From positions 1 to 62,000 of the forward strand of contig CAJNDS010002737.1 in assembly GCA_905221605.1 (NCBI GenBank): 62,000 nt of DNA, in the 5' to 3' direction. Shown here piece by piece: positions 12,301 to 24,305 of the stretch (its first letter is position 1; each line of letters starts with the position of its first letter). A model generated the notes under the pieces. It saw only the letters and a list, made by a program, of their open reading frames with translations, ran no database searches and was not told where the DNA came from. The DNA is from Symbiodinium natans. Lineage: Eukaryota > Sar > Dinophyceae > Suessiales > Symbiodiniaceae. The position numbers and the translations under genes are program-made.

Positions 12301-15300
12301 CGCGGCGACGAAGAGCCCGAAGAGATCGTAGTTGAGCCACTGCATCGCACAAACAAGCACAGCCACCAAGCCAACCGAACCCACGAGGACACAAGAGCCC
12401 TCGCACAGGGGCATGCCTATGGTAAAGGTAAGCGCGACAGAGACTCCCTGGGAAGCTGTGTCCATCATCTGGTAGATCAGCATGCCAGGTTCCCGAAGAA
12501 GCTCAAGAAGGCCAGGAAAAATGTCAACAATGAGGCTCGCCTCAATGCTTTCGATGATGCCCATGGATATCATCTGTGCCCGCAGGATCAACATGTCAAA
12601 AATGAACTTCAGGAAATACACGAGTGACGCGGCAAAGGCCACCGCACAGCCCATGCCCACATCAACGCCGTCTGCGGTGTCTTCGTCGGTTTTCATGCGC
12701 ACCCTTGTAATCTTCCTGCGCAAGGCCATGTCTCGCAAGTCCAGCGGATTGTATTTAGACTTGAACCATCGGATGACCACACTTACGCCAATGAGGCCCC
12801 GAAGGGCGCCCTCACCGCAAATGATTCCGATGCCCATCCAGGGAGCCATGCCCGCGAAGAGGAATCCGAAAAGTAAGAAGAGAAGGCCTCGGTGCAGCTC
12901 GAGCGGACTCGGCAGCTCTCCATTCGGCAGCACAAACCAACGCGACAAACGCGCAAAGGACGAATCGCTGTGGGCCAAGAAGTCTCTCCACTCGACTGCA
13001 GGCCACAGAAATGTTGCAATCACCCTGCGCTGCCAGAGACGGAGGCCCTTCCGTGCAGGCGGTGTGTGGCACCACTCCGTGATGCGCTCACGGACGTCTT
13101 TCGGCAAGCCAAGTGCTGAGAAGTATGCTAGGACGGTGATCCCCAAGCCGGCCCATGGAAGACGGTTTGACAGCCAAATGGTGGCATACTCAAAGTTGAA
13201 CTTGATGCGCAAGTCATCAGATTCAACGGCAGCGTCAGTATCGTTGAAGATCTGTTCGGAGCTGATGAAATCACAACAACATCGACTGATGGCAAACTTG
13301 GGGTCGCCCATGGGGCAACAGTCGCCTTCGTCGCCAAAATTGCGACTGCAGGTCTTGTGAGTGACGCAAACAGAATCTCCCATCAAGCTTGTTGCACCGG
13401 TGAGTTGAATGACGCAGTTGTCGCTCTCCCTTCTGTTACGCCACTCATCTAATGTTTCCAGCTCAATCCTTTTGTCAGATAGGACCGGAGGACATTCTCC
13501 AAGACTTTTGAACTGAGCACCAAGATGGGTTCGTTCCGTCTGGACCCGCTCACCTGGGGCTGCTGCAGGCGGTGGGTCCCTAATCCACGTGGCCTCAATC
13601 CAGTCAGAGCCATTCCAGCGTTGAAGCTCAGCTTCGGAGGCCGGATCGCAACAAATGCTTGACTCGAGCCTGCTCTGCACCATCTTGATGCAACGAACCT
13701 CGACGGCCTTGGAAAGAAAAGCGACGCCCAGCCAAGCGCCTGTGCAGTTCACACGTGTAGAGTCCTGTGTACCAAGAACACCAGACGGCTTCCACCCAAA
13801 GTTGCAGTTCGCACCCCATGTAGTAAGCATGTCGTCGTCTCGGCTGTTGCTGGCATTGTAGCCATCCAGGGGATCGGCAACCGTTTCCCTGTAGAAATCA
13901 ATGCTACCGGATGAGATGGCTGTTCCACCGGGGATCTCCTCGACACACGTTTCGTCTTTGAAGAAGACCAAGTCTGCCACACCCCAGCTACGCCGGTTGA
14001 TCCTGCTGAGCTGATTGCGGCATACACCAGGCCGCGTTTTTCGATGCACAACTCTCCACATGGTGTTGGGAGCCGCGGGCCTCTGCTCCCAAGAACTGCC
14101 ACCCAGACCCGAAAGCTCCATCGTCCTCTGCCATCCTTTGCCGTCCCACTTGGAGAGGCCCACTCTTGCGCTCTGCATGTGCTGGTAACCGCTTTGAATG
14201 AGCCTCACACATTCAACCATCTCGGCCGAACCAGCACCCAGATCAAGCCCAATCCATGCTCGTAATGAGCTGCAGCCGACCGGAAGACCTGTCCACTCAT
14301 ATCCCAGGGGCAAGTCTGCTTCCTCGACATATGCACACTGAGAGACCCAGGCAGTCTTTAGGTTTCGATCGAAAGCCAGATGTGGGCCATGCTCACTCTC
14401 CGGCGGAACGAAGCCACTTGCGGTAGGTTCTCCAGAAAGCCGATCCCCGGCACAGGAAGGGTCACTGTGAAACTCCAGCTCGCTCAGGACCCAGCCTTCT
14501 GATACAAAGTCCAAATTCTCGACTCTCCAAATCGTGTTGGCTGCCGCAGGCCTTCTTTGCCAGCCACCTCCTCCCAAACCCTCCAAAGTCACCTCTTCTG
14601 GCGACATCTCGGGATCGCTGCCCCACTTCTCACCATCCCAAATTTCAAGCTGCACGGAGAAGGCATGTTGTACTGGCAGCGGGCCCTGCCTGATTCGAAC
14701 GCACCGCACAAATATGGATTCCGACAGATAATCCACTGAAACCCATGCTGGGCGACCCAGGCTTGGCTTATGGGAGACAAGCGTAAAGGTGGTCTCGTCT
14801 CCATCTGCAACCAACTCAGCCTCTGACCACATTGGAGGCCGCCCTGCAAGGTCAAAGGCCGCCAATGCCGAGACAAATCCAGAGACTGACAGGCCAGCGC
14901 CACCGCTTCCCGAGTTGAACGTCCTAACTCGCTGCGAGCAGAGCGAATCAGCGAAGTACTCAATCTCTTCAACGCGCCAATGAGCATCAAACGCCAAGTT
15001 GGGTCGCAGACGCCACTTGGTCATGTGGCTCGCTGGTTGGCGCGACCAAATTCCACCCCCACCTCCATCCAGAAAGCCTGAGGCCGAGATGGTAGACATG
15101 GTCCAGTCCCTACCATTCCACAGCTCCACCTTCAGTCCTGCGGCCTGTTGTTCTACGTTCGCACTCTGCCAGAGCTTGATGCAGCGCAAAAGTGCGAGGC
15201 CTGCATTGGCATCTTCTGTCTCAAGAGGCAGCTGCATGCCAATCCAATAGCCACGCGACATGTTGCACTGCGTGCAATCAGCACCCCATGGAGGGTTCTC

Positions 15301-18300
15301 CTTCAAATCGAACAGCCTGTCAGGGCCTTCTGCAAAAACCGAATAACCACTGGCTAGCGGGCTTCCGCCTTCCACTGGATCAATGCACAAAGGATCCTTG
15401 AAAGCGACGAGCTCGTGGATCCGCCACTGCCCTATGATGGGGCCATCGTTCAAGATCCTCCACTGTGTCCAAGGTGGCGCCGGCCTTTGGTTCCAGGTGC
15501 CGCCTCCGATGAAGCGGTGCGTCTCCTGGCCCTCCCAGCGCCCATCCATGAACCGGCTCAAGATGATGGAAGCCGCCGTGTGCTGCTGAAATCGGCTTTG
15601 CATCAGCCTAAGGCATCTCACCTGCGGCCCAGTGTAGGTCACAAGTCCCGCGCTCGCGGGTCGCATGTACAAGCCAAGCCAAGCCTCATATGGAACACAG
15701 CTTCCCATGCAATGCGACTGCCACGCTAGGTTATGGCTTGTGTCGCCGTCGAAAGCCAGCGCTGCATTGTGTGCATTGGTGGGGCCTGCCATGTCCAGAG
15801 GCTCTCCTTCAAGCTTCGCACCAGCACAAGCTTCTGATTCATAAAACTCCAATTCATGGACACGCCATTCGGCACTGGTCCAGTCATCATTCATAATGCG
15901 CCATGCAGTCCTGTTCGGAGGTCTCAGATCTTCCCAAACTCCGGGTGCCCCGCCAAAGAAGGGAGTAATTATCGTTGGCAGCCACTCAGGATTGACGACT
16001 TGTGGTAAGAAACCGGGATCCCAAAATCGCTCCTTTGAGAGCCAGTTTTTACCAGTCCAGTGCTGCAAATCGAAGCCCCTCGAGTAGGACGGCCGCTCTC
16101 TTATGATGGCCAAGGGGTTTGGCATGTACTGGTAGAGTCGAACACACTTCACAACCGCTTTTTCATCGCCGAAGTCGAATCCAATAAACGCTTCCAGGGG
16201 GCTGCAACCTGTATCCGCATTGCAGCTAGCACGCCAATTTGTCTCTAAATTCAAGTCTATCGCCTGCAGCTCGCCTTGCGTCAGTGGATTAAGGCTACCT
16301 GAGGAAAAGGGAGCTCCATAGACTTGAAGAGAACACAGGTCATCTTTGAAGAACTGCAACTCAGTCAGGGTCAGCGGATCTTCCGTTGGCCACAGATTAA
16401 CTATCCTCCATGCGCTGTCTTCAAAACTTGGTCTCCTCGACCAAATTCCAGCACTTACAGCTTCCAGGACTTGTAAAGTAACAAAAACATAGTCACCTTC
16501 GGTTTCAGTACTCGTGTCTGCCCAGACTTCTCGAATTGAAATGATGTCAGACTTGTGCAGCGGATTTGGGTCTTGGAAAATCCGTATGCAGCGCACCTTC
16601 AGCTTCTCCATGAATGGACTTGAGATGTTGAAAGGCTCATCTTTATTTGTCCATGCTTCGCCATACTCTGGCGAACTTCGCACATCAAGGCCGATGTACG
16701 CCTCGAGAGGAGCACAACCTCCAAGAACTTCCCTGCAGTCTGCTGTCCAGTTCGTCTGCAAACTTCCATCGAATGCCCTGAAAGCCTCGGTCGCCTCCTC
16801 ATTCTCGCGCCGGGTTCCAGAACTCCAGATATTGGTCAGAAATGAATCTACTGGACGATCCTCATGACCTCGGATGCATGGACTGGAAGGACACACTTCT
16901 TGAGGTCCTCAGCACTATCTGCCATTATCTATGCAGAAGGGGACAACCTGCAGGCCCATTCACACACCAAGCATCATGAACATCATCGAGAGACCACCCT
17001 TACGAAACTATAAAGCTCGAACCAACTCCGAGATGCCCTTCTCCCTGGACCTCGTGCAAACGCCTTATTGTGTGTGTGTGCCTTCGCTTGCCGTGAAGCC
17101 AGAAAGGTTGATGAACGTGCCATCTTTAAAGGACGTGCGCCAAAGTCTGTTGTCATTCTGCTTTTATACTGCAAGTGGGGTTGTGGAATGTCGGCTTTGG
17201 ATGATTACGGTCTCTCCGGATCGTGCATGGCTCAGAGTGCAGGACAACTCACAACTGAATTCCCCAGCTACAACATCTCTTTAATCAAACGCTTAGGAAA
17301 CGAGAGTCCCTGCAAAGCAAGACCCCAAGTTTTGCATATTAAAAGGCTGTGCAGTCTAATTCTGGGTTCAACCAGAACTCCCCCACTCTCATTATTCAAT
17401 TGCAAATCCCCCTCACAAACTGCAAATGCCTTCCGCTTTTTGATTTTTACCTTCTTCCTCTTCTTGAAACCCAGCTCGTATTGATACAGCGTTTTTCAAA
17501 GCGAAGAGCAAACTTTCGCATTCATATCTCGTGGGCAAGTGTACATTTATGCTTATACACTTCTCCCTACCTTGAGTGTGGGGCTGTTTCAAGTTTCGCT
17601 CAGCTATCTCAGCTATTCTTCTCACCCGAATCTCCTGCACTCCTCGGACTCCTCGTGTCTGGCCAAGGCCCGTGCTGCCCAACCCCGGAGAATCCCGCTG
17701 AGAATCCCGTTGAGAATCCTGCCAAGTATCACTGTAAGAGAGCATGTTCTGTGCATACATTTCAACCTGAATCAGGGCTGGTCTATGTTGAGCTCACATT
17801 TTGAGCACAAGCACACGACGGTGCACAGAGCATACTAGTGAAACAGGCTTTGGGCACATCTCTTGTTTCAGTGGCCTCTCACACGGCGCAAGCAAATGAC
17901 GGGCCATAGAGCACACATGGATACACATGGTGCGGGGTCGGGGTAAATCTCTTGCATTGGTGGAAGCTCACGCTCTGGGCATGAAAACACACAACCGTGT
18001 ACAGAGCTGACAAGATGTCTCCTTCTTTTGGGGGGAGCCTATGTGAAAACATGTAAAGAAAGGAACAGAGAAGACGACTTTACAGCGTTCAACACCCATG
18101 CTTCGAAAAAAGGCAAGAATCATCGGCTTGTTTACTTCTCATGCTCTCCATTCCTAAGTACGGCGCGCAAGAGGAATGGGCCTCACTCAGGACTCTCGAG
18201 CTGCTTTCGCCCACAATGCTGATATCATTCGGCCATCATTCACGTCAACGGGTCATGCAAAGTTTCATTCGACATCTAATGCAGCGGGCCGAGCAATAAA

Positions 18301-18993
18301 ACCATGGAAGGCGCCATGGTCCATGGTCTGACATTCGAGCAGGATCACACTACATAGTGCCACGGCCGTCAGCTTCATTGCAACAAGGTGAAGTACAACT
18401 TCAAAAGCGATGCCGGTGTGTTGCGATAGTGACCCATTCTGTGCAAAATGATTCGAATGTTCAGCTTGACATTCCAGCGCTCTCAATTCAGGACAAAGCT
18501 TGGAATTAGACCACCTTGCAACTGTGGAGCGAACCAAAACAAACCAAAGATACGTTCCGAGCCTTAAGTACTTGATCATGACAGGCGAGCAAGCAAGATA
18601 GAGGTGTTCAGCATCCATCCTATTTTGCGCGAGTCTCATCCAGCTTGGAACGCCGAAATTGCCCAGCTCCAGCAGTGAGCAAAACACAAGTGCCACACTG
18701 CAAATCTCCGACCGGGACAAAGCAAGTATGATCTTCATGTGCATTGGCTGTGGCCATGAAACCCTAGACCCTGGACTTGGTGCAGGGCAAAATCCAAAGA
18801 AGAGCTCCAGCTCGTGAACTACCCAGGCATCTGGAATAGGAGACTCATTGGAGATCACGATCTTTTGCGGAGGTCCCGCTGGTGTGTCCAGCTGAAGTTG
18901 GCGACCATCTAGACCCCTTGCTACATGGGGAAATGTGAACAGCCACAGCCAAATGCACCAAAGCCCAATGAATCTGCATGATAAGACGGTCAT
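9400..18993 (-). CDS. Giant repeat-domain polytopic membrane protein
   Basis: Predicted protein of about 2574 residues from two exons: 18,993-18,777 and 16,907-9,400, the latter 7.5 kb and unbroken. The ATG at 18,993 has an in-frame TGA just upstream and starts a clear signal peptide (WCIWLWLFTF core, ending near VARG). Residues about 45-1190 hold seven units of 150-190 residues. Each shows a WRI-N start, a HELEFF-D-C block, an AFD-TxW-SxC block, an EAWIGLDL block, a V-CVRLxQS strand and a GGGxW-RPA end, resembling discoidin or F5/8-type jelly rolls (inferred). Residues about 1250-1287 are Cys-rich. About 18-20 membrane segments follow (about 1325-2220), many Gly-rich, then a roughly 350-residue polar tail with EEEEE runs and QAN repeats, presumably cytoplasmic. 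Exon 1 supplies the first half of unit 1, which exon 2 completes; that supports the join. A surface receptor or adhesion role would be inference only. I know of no named family with this layout. Confidence 0.88.
9930..9975 (-). repeat. In-frame 9-bp repeat in acidic tail of giant gene
   Basis: Tandem ATTCGCTTG/ATTTGCTTG copies encode QAN QAN QAN next to a run of Glu codons in the C-terminal tail. The unit is a multiple of three, so expansion would keep the frame. It points to a disordered tail tolerant of length change. Confidence 0.8.
16908..18776 (-). other. Intron 1 of giant gene (about 1.87 kb)
   Basis: Best placement is donor A|GTCCAG at 18,776 and acceptor CTGAG|G at 16,908. This joins codon phase 1 to phase 1 and keeps the frame. 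A second placement a few bases later (CCAGG|GTCT with an ambiguous G) also keeps the frame, so the exact site is uncertain by about six bases. The interior has stop codons in all frames. The 168 codons open after the signal-peptide exon belong to this intron by this reading. Confidence 0.65.
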
Positions 18994-20620
18994 TCACGCT
19001 CAGACCGACGATGACTGCAGCACACCAGGCTGTGTAAAGGGCATGGCTCACGAGACATTAGGCCACATGATTGCTGTCTAATCTACACACCGAGACATTC
19101 ATAATCTGGCACTTGCAAGTTAATTTTTTTTTACATGCAAGTCATAAATGAGTCATAAGCTCTTTCCTGGCCAGACCAATCGCTCATGATCGGAGTGGCA
19201 ACTGTCGAATTTGAGGTTTGGCAAGCTCGGAAACAGTGCATGTCCATTCAAATTTGAGTCACCACGAGTCACCACGACTGAAGGCCGATGCCCGGCCTGC
19301 CCGATGATGTCCAAGGCATTTTGCCGCACACGCAGATGAGAACCCTGAGCAAAAGCTCCCAAACTCGAAAAAAGCACATGCAAGCCTTTGCAAGCACAGA
19401 GACTTCTGCTACGCACTGAAGCACTCAAGGAGCAAGCTGTGCCCGCCTCCCAGGAGTTCACGTGCTCCCAAACGGCAAGCGCCCCACAACCTCGGGGAAA
19501 AACCCTAACAAGACCAAGGTCAACAAAACAGTGTAGAAGTCAGATTCTCTCAAACAACTGGAAATACAAATATGTGTATGTGTGTGTGCTGAAACTTCCC
19601 ATCGCCTCGCACTGGCAGGCTACAACTCAGAAGCTCGCATCTGGATGCTTCCAGAGGTGTTTCTGTATCGGTTGGACATCAGAGTCTCGCTTGTCTTATT
19701 GCTTGTCTGGGCAAACCCGCCGGTTACGTTCGGCATGCATCGTGCTGCTCTCAGATCAAATAACAGCACAGCGGGTGGGGATTCTTGAGGTTGTGGGGTT
19801 CAAAATCTGGAGGATCAGGGTGTATCGGCCTGTATCGTGTTCACAACCAAGCTTCTGGCAGGATGGGAAGACTGCGCCGCAGCCTCAGTGGAGTCGACCC
19901 GGCGCATCGGATCAATCGGTGAAGGTTGCGACATAGCAAAGGCCCGAAGGCTCCCCTAAGCCAACCACCCGGACAGTTGCTGACTGGTTCTAGTTTGGGC
20001 CTCAGGACTTTATATGAGATCAGATCAGGATTGGCACCACAAAACAGGACGGAGCCTTGTCTCACTGGACTGCAGGCTTGTCAGCAGGCGCCGAATGCGA
20101 TCCGAGTCCATGACGGCCATAGCTACCCCTCCTCCTCATGGATAACTAGTGTCTTGGGCCTTCTTGGGCTAAGAAACCTGCATGCTACAAACTACCATCA
20201 CACCTACACTGACCTACACGTACGCCGCCATCATCTTTGGGCTCGGCTCTGCCAGTTTCTGATCAGCGAACATCGCTCAGAGCCACCACGCAAGTCATGT
20301 AGCCGCAGGTACAGACACAGCAATGCTACCTCTCTCCAAAAAGCAGAAAATGGTGCCACCGCCAGCTGTTTCTCATTTCAGCCAGGCTTTAGAGTACCGA
20401 CGCCATCGGCCCGAAACATGGGAAGCAACTACTTTTCCTTGTCAGTAGGTGCACCCAAATTTGAGGCGGGTCAGCTTTTCTTTTTGTCCTGTGTAGCACA
20501 TGCAGGTGGCCTTGCAGCCTGGGAAAGCGTGTTGCGAAAGCGTGTTGCACGCGGCGCCTTCTTCTTCCTGTGTTTCTTCGCATCTTCTCCTCGCAAGAAG
20601 CCGACCACAAGATACCACAC
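18994..20620. other. Upstream region of giant gene; nothing firm
   Basis: The 5' flank of the giant gene. AG dinucleotides that could accept a spliced leader are present (for example CTGCAG about 22 bp before the ATG), but no TATA box or other promoter element is recognisable. Overlapping open frames on both strands between 19,400 and 20,620 have no recognisable domain or clean splice borders. Confidence 0.35.
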
Positions 20621-20639
20621 GTGATCCTAGCACGGTGGA

Positions 20640-20861
20640 TGACTTCCACGATGCCTTCTTGACCGCTGTCGGAAGGGACCTTGACCAGGTAGCAAGTCAA
20701 GTTGTTGTGGGTGTGCAGCGGTATATCATGACTCAACTGCGCTAACTCCCAGACATTCTCCTCTTCGGTAGCCTCAGATCCTTTGTACCTCTTCAACCGC
20801 CCGGTGAAAACAAACTGCGCTCCAACGCACTCAAGGAATCCACAACGAGCCTCTTCAAGAA
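20640..20861 (-). CDS. Probable internal exon, unknown protein
   Basis: Starts after a CACCCAG acceptor at 20,861. The peptide begins LEEARCGFLECVGAQFVFTG and continues through ATEEENVWELAQLSHD to a VEVIH region. Possible donors are AAG|GTCCCT near 20,690 or a later site. Composition is strongly protein-like, with no repeats. It may belong to the same gene as the exon at about 21,125-21,395. No family recognised. Confidence 0.38.
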
Positions 20862-21124
20862 CTGGGTGCACCTTGCAACTGCTGCTGGTCTATGCTTCCG
20901 CATCATGGTGTCATGCGAATGATGGAGAGCTTCTGCTTGTAAAGGCTAGCCTTGGTTTTCTGGCCTGTCCGACAATCCCTTTTTTTCTGAATCGTGTTTG
21001 GGGGAAAACATGTTGATGCTGCTGGCAGGAAGCTGAAACTTGAAAAATCGAATGCCGTTGAAGATAACGACGTTGGCGACATGTTGGTGGGACTTGTAGA
21101 CTTGCATCACTTACATCTGTTGAC

Positions 21125-21395
21125 CTGAGCCAGCGACAACAGCATGGAAATGTTCATGGCCATGAGTCCATACATCTTCCACCTCGAAATGACAAGCAGT
21201 GACGTCACGTCCTTGTTTGTTCGCCCTGCGATTTGCAACACTCGGCCCCATACTTGTCCCACGAGCTTGGGGCAGGCGTTGGGCTGCCAACCTGCGTCCG
21301 CGACGTTCACACTCAGCACCGATATCCTTGCCCATCCTAGCAGAAAAACTGAAACCAATGCCAGGGAACTAGCTTCGGCGCTTTCTTTTCCCGGT
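21125..21395 (-). CDS. Probable exon with hydrophobic segments
   Basis: Open minus frame ending at a CAG|GTCAAC donor. It contains a hydrophobic stretch (SLALVSVFLLGWARI), a polar loop with ADAGWQPNACPKLVGQVWG, and a second hydrophobic stretch (YGLMAMNISMLLSLAQ), so a membrane protein is likely. The acceptor is probably GGAAAAG at about 21,393. Family unknown; possibly contiguous with the exon at 20.7 kb. Confidence 0.38.
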
Positions 21396-21399
21396 GTCC

Positions 21400-22440
21400 T
21401 AATGGGCGCATATCTGGGGCCCCTGATCACGTTTCCCCTGTAACAGAAAGCTGCGGGGTGTTTCGTTCGGTTGTGGCCTGAGCAGGATCCGGGGTCTCCA
21501 AAAACATTTTGGCAGTTTCTGGCTCTGTGCACGATGCTCTTCGCGGCGGAGGTGGCAATGATTTCGCCTTGAAGAAGAATCGTGGCCTTTGGCGGCCGTG
21601 TACTTTGATTGGACAAAACGGAACGGAATCGAGCAGAACGCCGACTTGCGACCTGACATCATGTCAGACGTCTCGATCTTTCTGGGCCCCCATATCATGC
21701 ATGGAGCAACAGACCAAAAACCATGTCCGCACCAATTAAGGACATGCGCAGCATAAAAAAAGTGGCCTGTAGCCCCGGTCCGTTCTCCCGCGGCTATGGT
21801 GCTGCAAATTATTATCATTCAGTGCTCGGAGCCCGTTGACATGACATACATATACACAATATCTCACGCTGAAGCGCCCGGGCTTTCGGCAATCTACTTC
21901 GTTTTTCCTAGTACATTGTGCTGCACAGACCACTTGCAAAAGTGGCTTAGCTGAAGCTCGACTAAAACATGATTGAGGGTTGAGGAGTACTCGTTCCAGT
22001 GCGGCAATCTGAGTACGGCCGTTGCATCGGAATCTGCTGTTTGTTGAGCCCTTCATCTGCCACACTATGTCCTCTGCTAGGCAGGCTGAACGTTCGCGGG
22101 CTCCCTTTTTTGCAAGCCGCTTCAGTATATGCTACAGAGTGGATATTGACAGCTGCGGGATGCTGCCCCAAGCTGGGACACACAAAAATAGGGGTTCCTG
22201 ATTTATGTCGCCTTTGCGGGCTGCACGTCGGGTTTAGACGCATCACAATCTGTGGTTGATTCTCGTCAAATCCGCCGAGGCCTCGGGCCGGAGGTGTATA
22301 GGTTGTCAGAACAGGCACCCCCCTCCAAATCCCTTTTTCGGACCCCTTTTTTTGGCCTCAAATGGGTACCCGCCCTGGGAAACCGGGGTCCGCAAGCGGA
22401 CGGTTCGCCAGGACCAAAGGCAGTTGAAGCCCCTCCCAGC
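21400..22440. other. No gene seen
   Basis: Short overlapping frames only. No clean splice-bounded exon or repeat of note. Confidence 0.35.
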
Positions 22441-22617
22441 AGGGCCCCCCCCCCCCCACCCCCCCCACCCCCTCCCCCACCCCCCACCCCCCCACCCCCC
22501 CCCCCCCCCCACCCCCGCTGCCCCCCCCCTCCCCCCCCCCCCCCCCCCCCCCCACCCCCCCCCCCCCCTTCCCCCACCCCCCTCCCCCCCTCCCCCCACC
22601 CCACCCCCCCCTCCCCC
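22441..22617. repeat. Poly-C / (C)nA tract
   Basis: About 175 bp of almost pure C on the plus strand, broken by single A, T or G bases. The minus strand is a G-run array with clear potential for G-quadruplexes. Apparent Pro-rich and Gly-rich reading frames are products of the tract. Length here is likely unreliable in any assembly. Confidence 0.95.
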
Positions 22618-22624
22618 GAAGAGT

Positions 22625-22806
22625 CGCCTTAAACCTTAAGGGGCCTGGCTCAACCCTACGATCACTCCAAGCCGAACCCTAAACCCAAAAAAACCCTCAA
22701 CCCCAAAGCGTGAACCTTGAGCCCTAAACTAACCCTCAACCCCAAACCCCAAACCATAAACCATAAACCCGGAACCCTCAACCCTCAACCCTCAACCCAA
22801 CCCTTA
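22625..22806. repeat. Degenerate telomere-like CCCTAAA/CCCTCAA tract
   Basis: Follows the C-tract. Many ACCCTAAACCC, ACCCTCAACCC and CCCAAACC words in one orientation, none forming a long perfect array. TTTAGGG is the telomere repeat reported for dinoflagellates, so this resembles a decayed interstitial telomeric sequence. Origin from simple C-rich slippage is the alternative. Confidence 0.6.
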
Positions 22807-23716
22807 TTGCTTGGGGTCCAGCGACTTGGGCGCTGCGGAATCACCATGCTCACGCGGATGCGCTGGGCCGGGCCGAGGCGGGTCGCGTAGCGTTAAAATT
22901 AGTTTTGGCGCATGGAGCAACTGAATATGTTAATCCTCCAGCGTGCACTTTGTCCTTTCTTGCAAAGGAAGACTGTCTTTGCACACTGTCTGCTGCTTTG
23001 CGACTGCCAGCAGCTACAGTTACAGCAAGAAGCTGCACATCAGATCCGAGCCTCAAAGACAACATGAAAGCCCATACCTATACTTTCTCCGCCAACCACC
23101 CTGATTCACTTTGTGAAGCTTTGATACAACTTTGTTGGCTGTGCGTGCCTCATAGACAATCTGGCCCTGGCTGTCCTCACGTCAAACTTTTGAACCATGC
23201 AAGCAAGGACCCTCAATGTACCTCGGAAGTACAGCACTGAGTCTGTGACTGTTTGAACGTCTCCTTTTATCAGCTTGATGCTGAATTCACGCCAAACCTG
23301 CCACGGTGAAGGCTTTCTGGAAACATGGGTCTCTCAACTTCTCTTTTGCATGCACGAATCACGATTCACTTTGGAGACCGCTTCTGTGAACCTTCCCTTC
23401 GGAACCTGAAACACGGTCTTGCTCTTAAACGCCCACTTTCAACCCAATGCCAGGGCGCAACACCGTTGGACCGTTTGTCACTCGTCTGCCCAACAGAGCC
23501 ACAAGCGGCCTTGTCCATGTCTGGGATGTGAACATCAGCACCTGATGCAGAAACCCGAAAAGCTCGCTCTTGCTTTCCGACTAAGCCATGGCTGAAATCT
23601 GGTGGTAAGCTTCGGACCGTCAGTGTCTTCATCATCGTCTGCTAGCCTTGGGCACCGACTACCTAAAGGTATAAGCTTGAACACGCAACTAGAAAACACA
23701 AACTCCTGTGTGATGA
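22807..23716. other. No gene seen
   Basis: Short frames on both strands without domains or paired splice sites. Confidence 0.35.
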
Positions 23717-23726
23717 ATGGTGGTGG

Positions 23727-24113
23727 TCTTCTTCTTATTCTTCTTATTCTCCTTATTCTTCTTATTCTTCTTATTCTTCTTATTCTTCTTGTTCTTCTTA
23801 TTCTTCTTATTCTTCTTATTCTTCTTATTCTTCTTATTCTTCTTATTCTTCTTATTCTTCTTATTCTTCTTATTCTTCTTATTCTTCTTATTCTTCTTAC
23901 TCTTCTTACTCTTCTTATTCTTCTTACTCTTCTTATTATTCTGCTTATTCTTCTTATTCTTCTTACTCTTCTTATTCTTCTTGTTCTTCTTATTCTTCTT
24001 ATTCTTCTTATTCTTCTTATTCTTCTTATTCTTCTTATTCTTCTTATTCTTCTTATTCTTCTTATTCTTCTTGTTCTTCTTATTCTTCTTATTCTTATTC
24101 TTCGTATTCTTAT
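23727..24113. repeat. 9-bp microsatellite CTTCTTATT
   Basis: About 40 copies of CTTCTTATT with scattered G or C changes. The unit length being a multiple of three makes poly-Leu/Ile/Phe reading frames on the plus strand that are not genes. Confidence 0.95.
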
Positions 24114-24305
24114 GAATATTGCTCTTACTCTTCTACTTATGCTTCTTCTTATTACTATTATTAATCTTCTTCTTCCTATTTTCTTATTCTTAATCTTCTT
24201 CGTCGCGCTCTTTTGTTATTCTCATTCTTCTGATTATTCTTCGTCTTCTTCCTCTGATTCTTCTTCTTTTTCTTCTTCCTCTTTTTCTTCTTCTTCTTCT
24301 TGCTG
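24114..24305. repeat. Degenerate TTC/TTA-rich tail of microsatellite
   Basis: Irregular TTCTT, ATTATT and CTTCTTCTT words continuing from the 9-bp array and ending in a TTCTTCTTCTT run. On the minus strand it reads as Lys/Arg-rich. Confidence 0.85.

Noticed and set aside
16894-16896. GTG at the head of the 7.5-kb exon as a start codon
   Set aside because: It sits inside a repeat unit whose first half is in an upstream exon with its own ATG and signal peptide; an AG acceptor lies just before it.
22252-22639. Pro-rich (plus) and Gly-rich (minus) frames
   Set aside because: Products of the poly-C tract.
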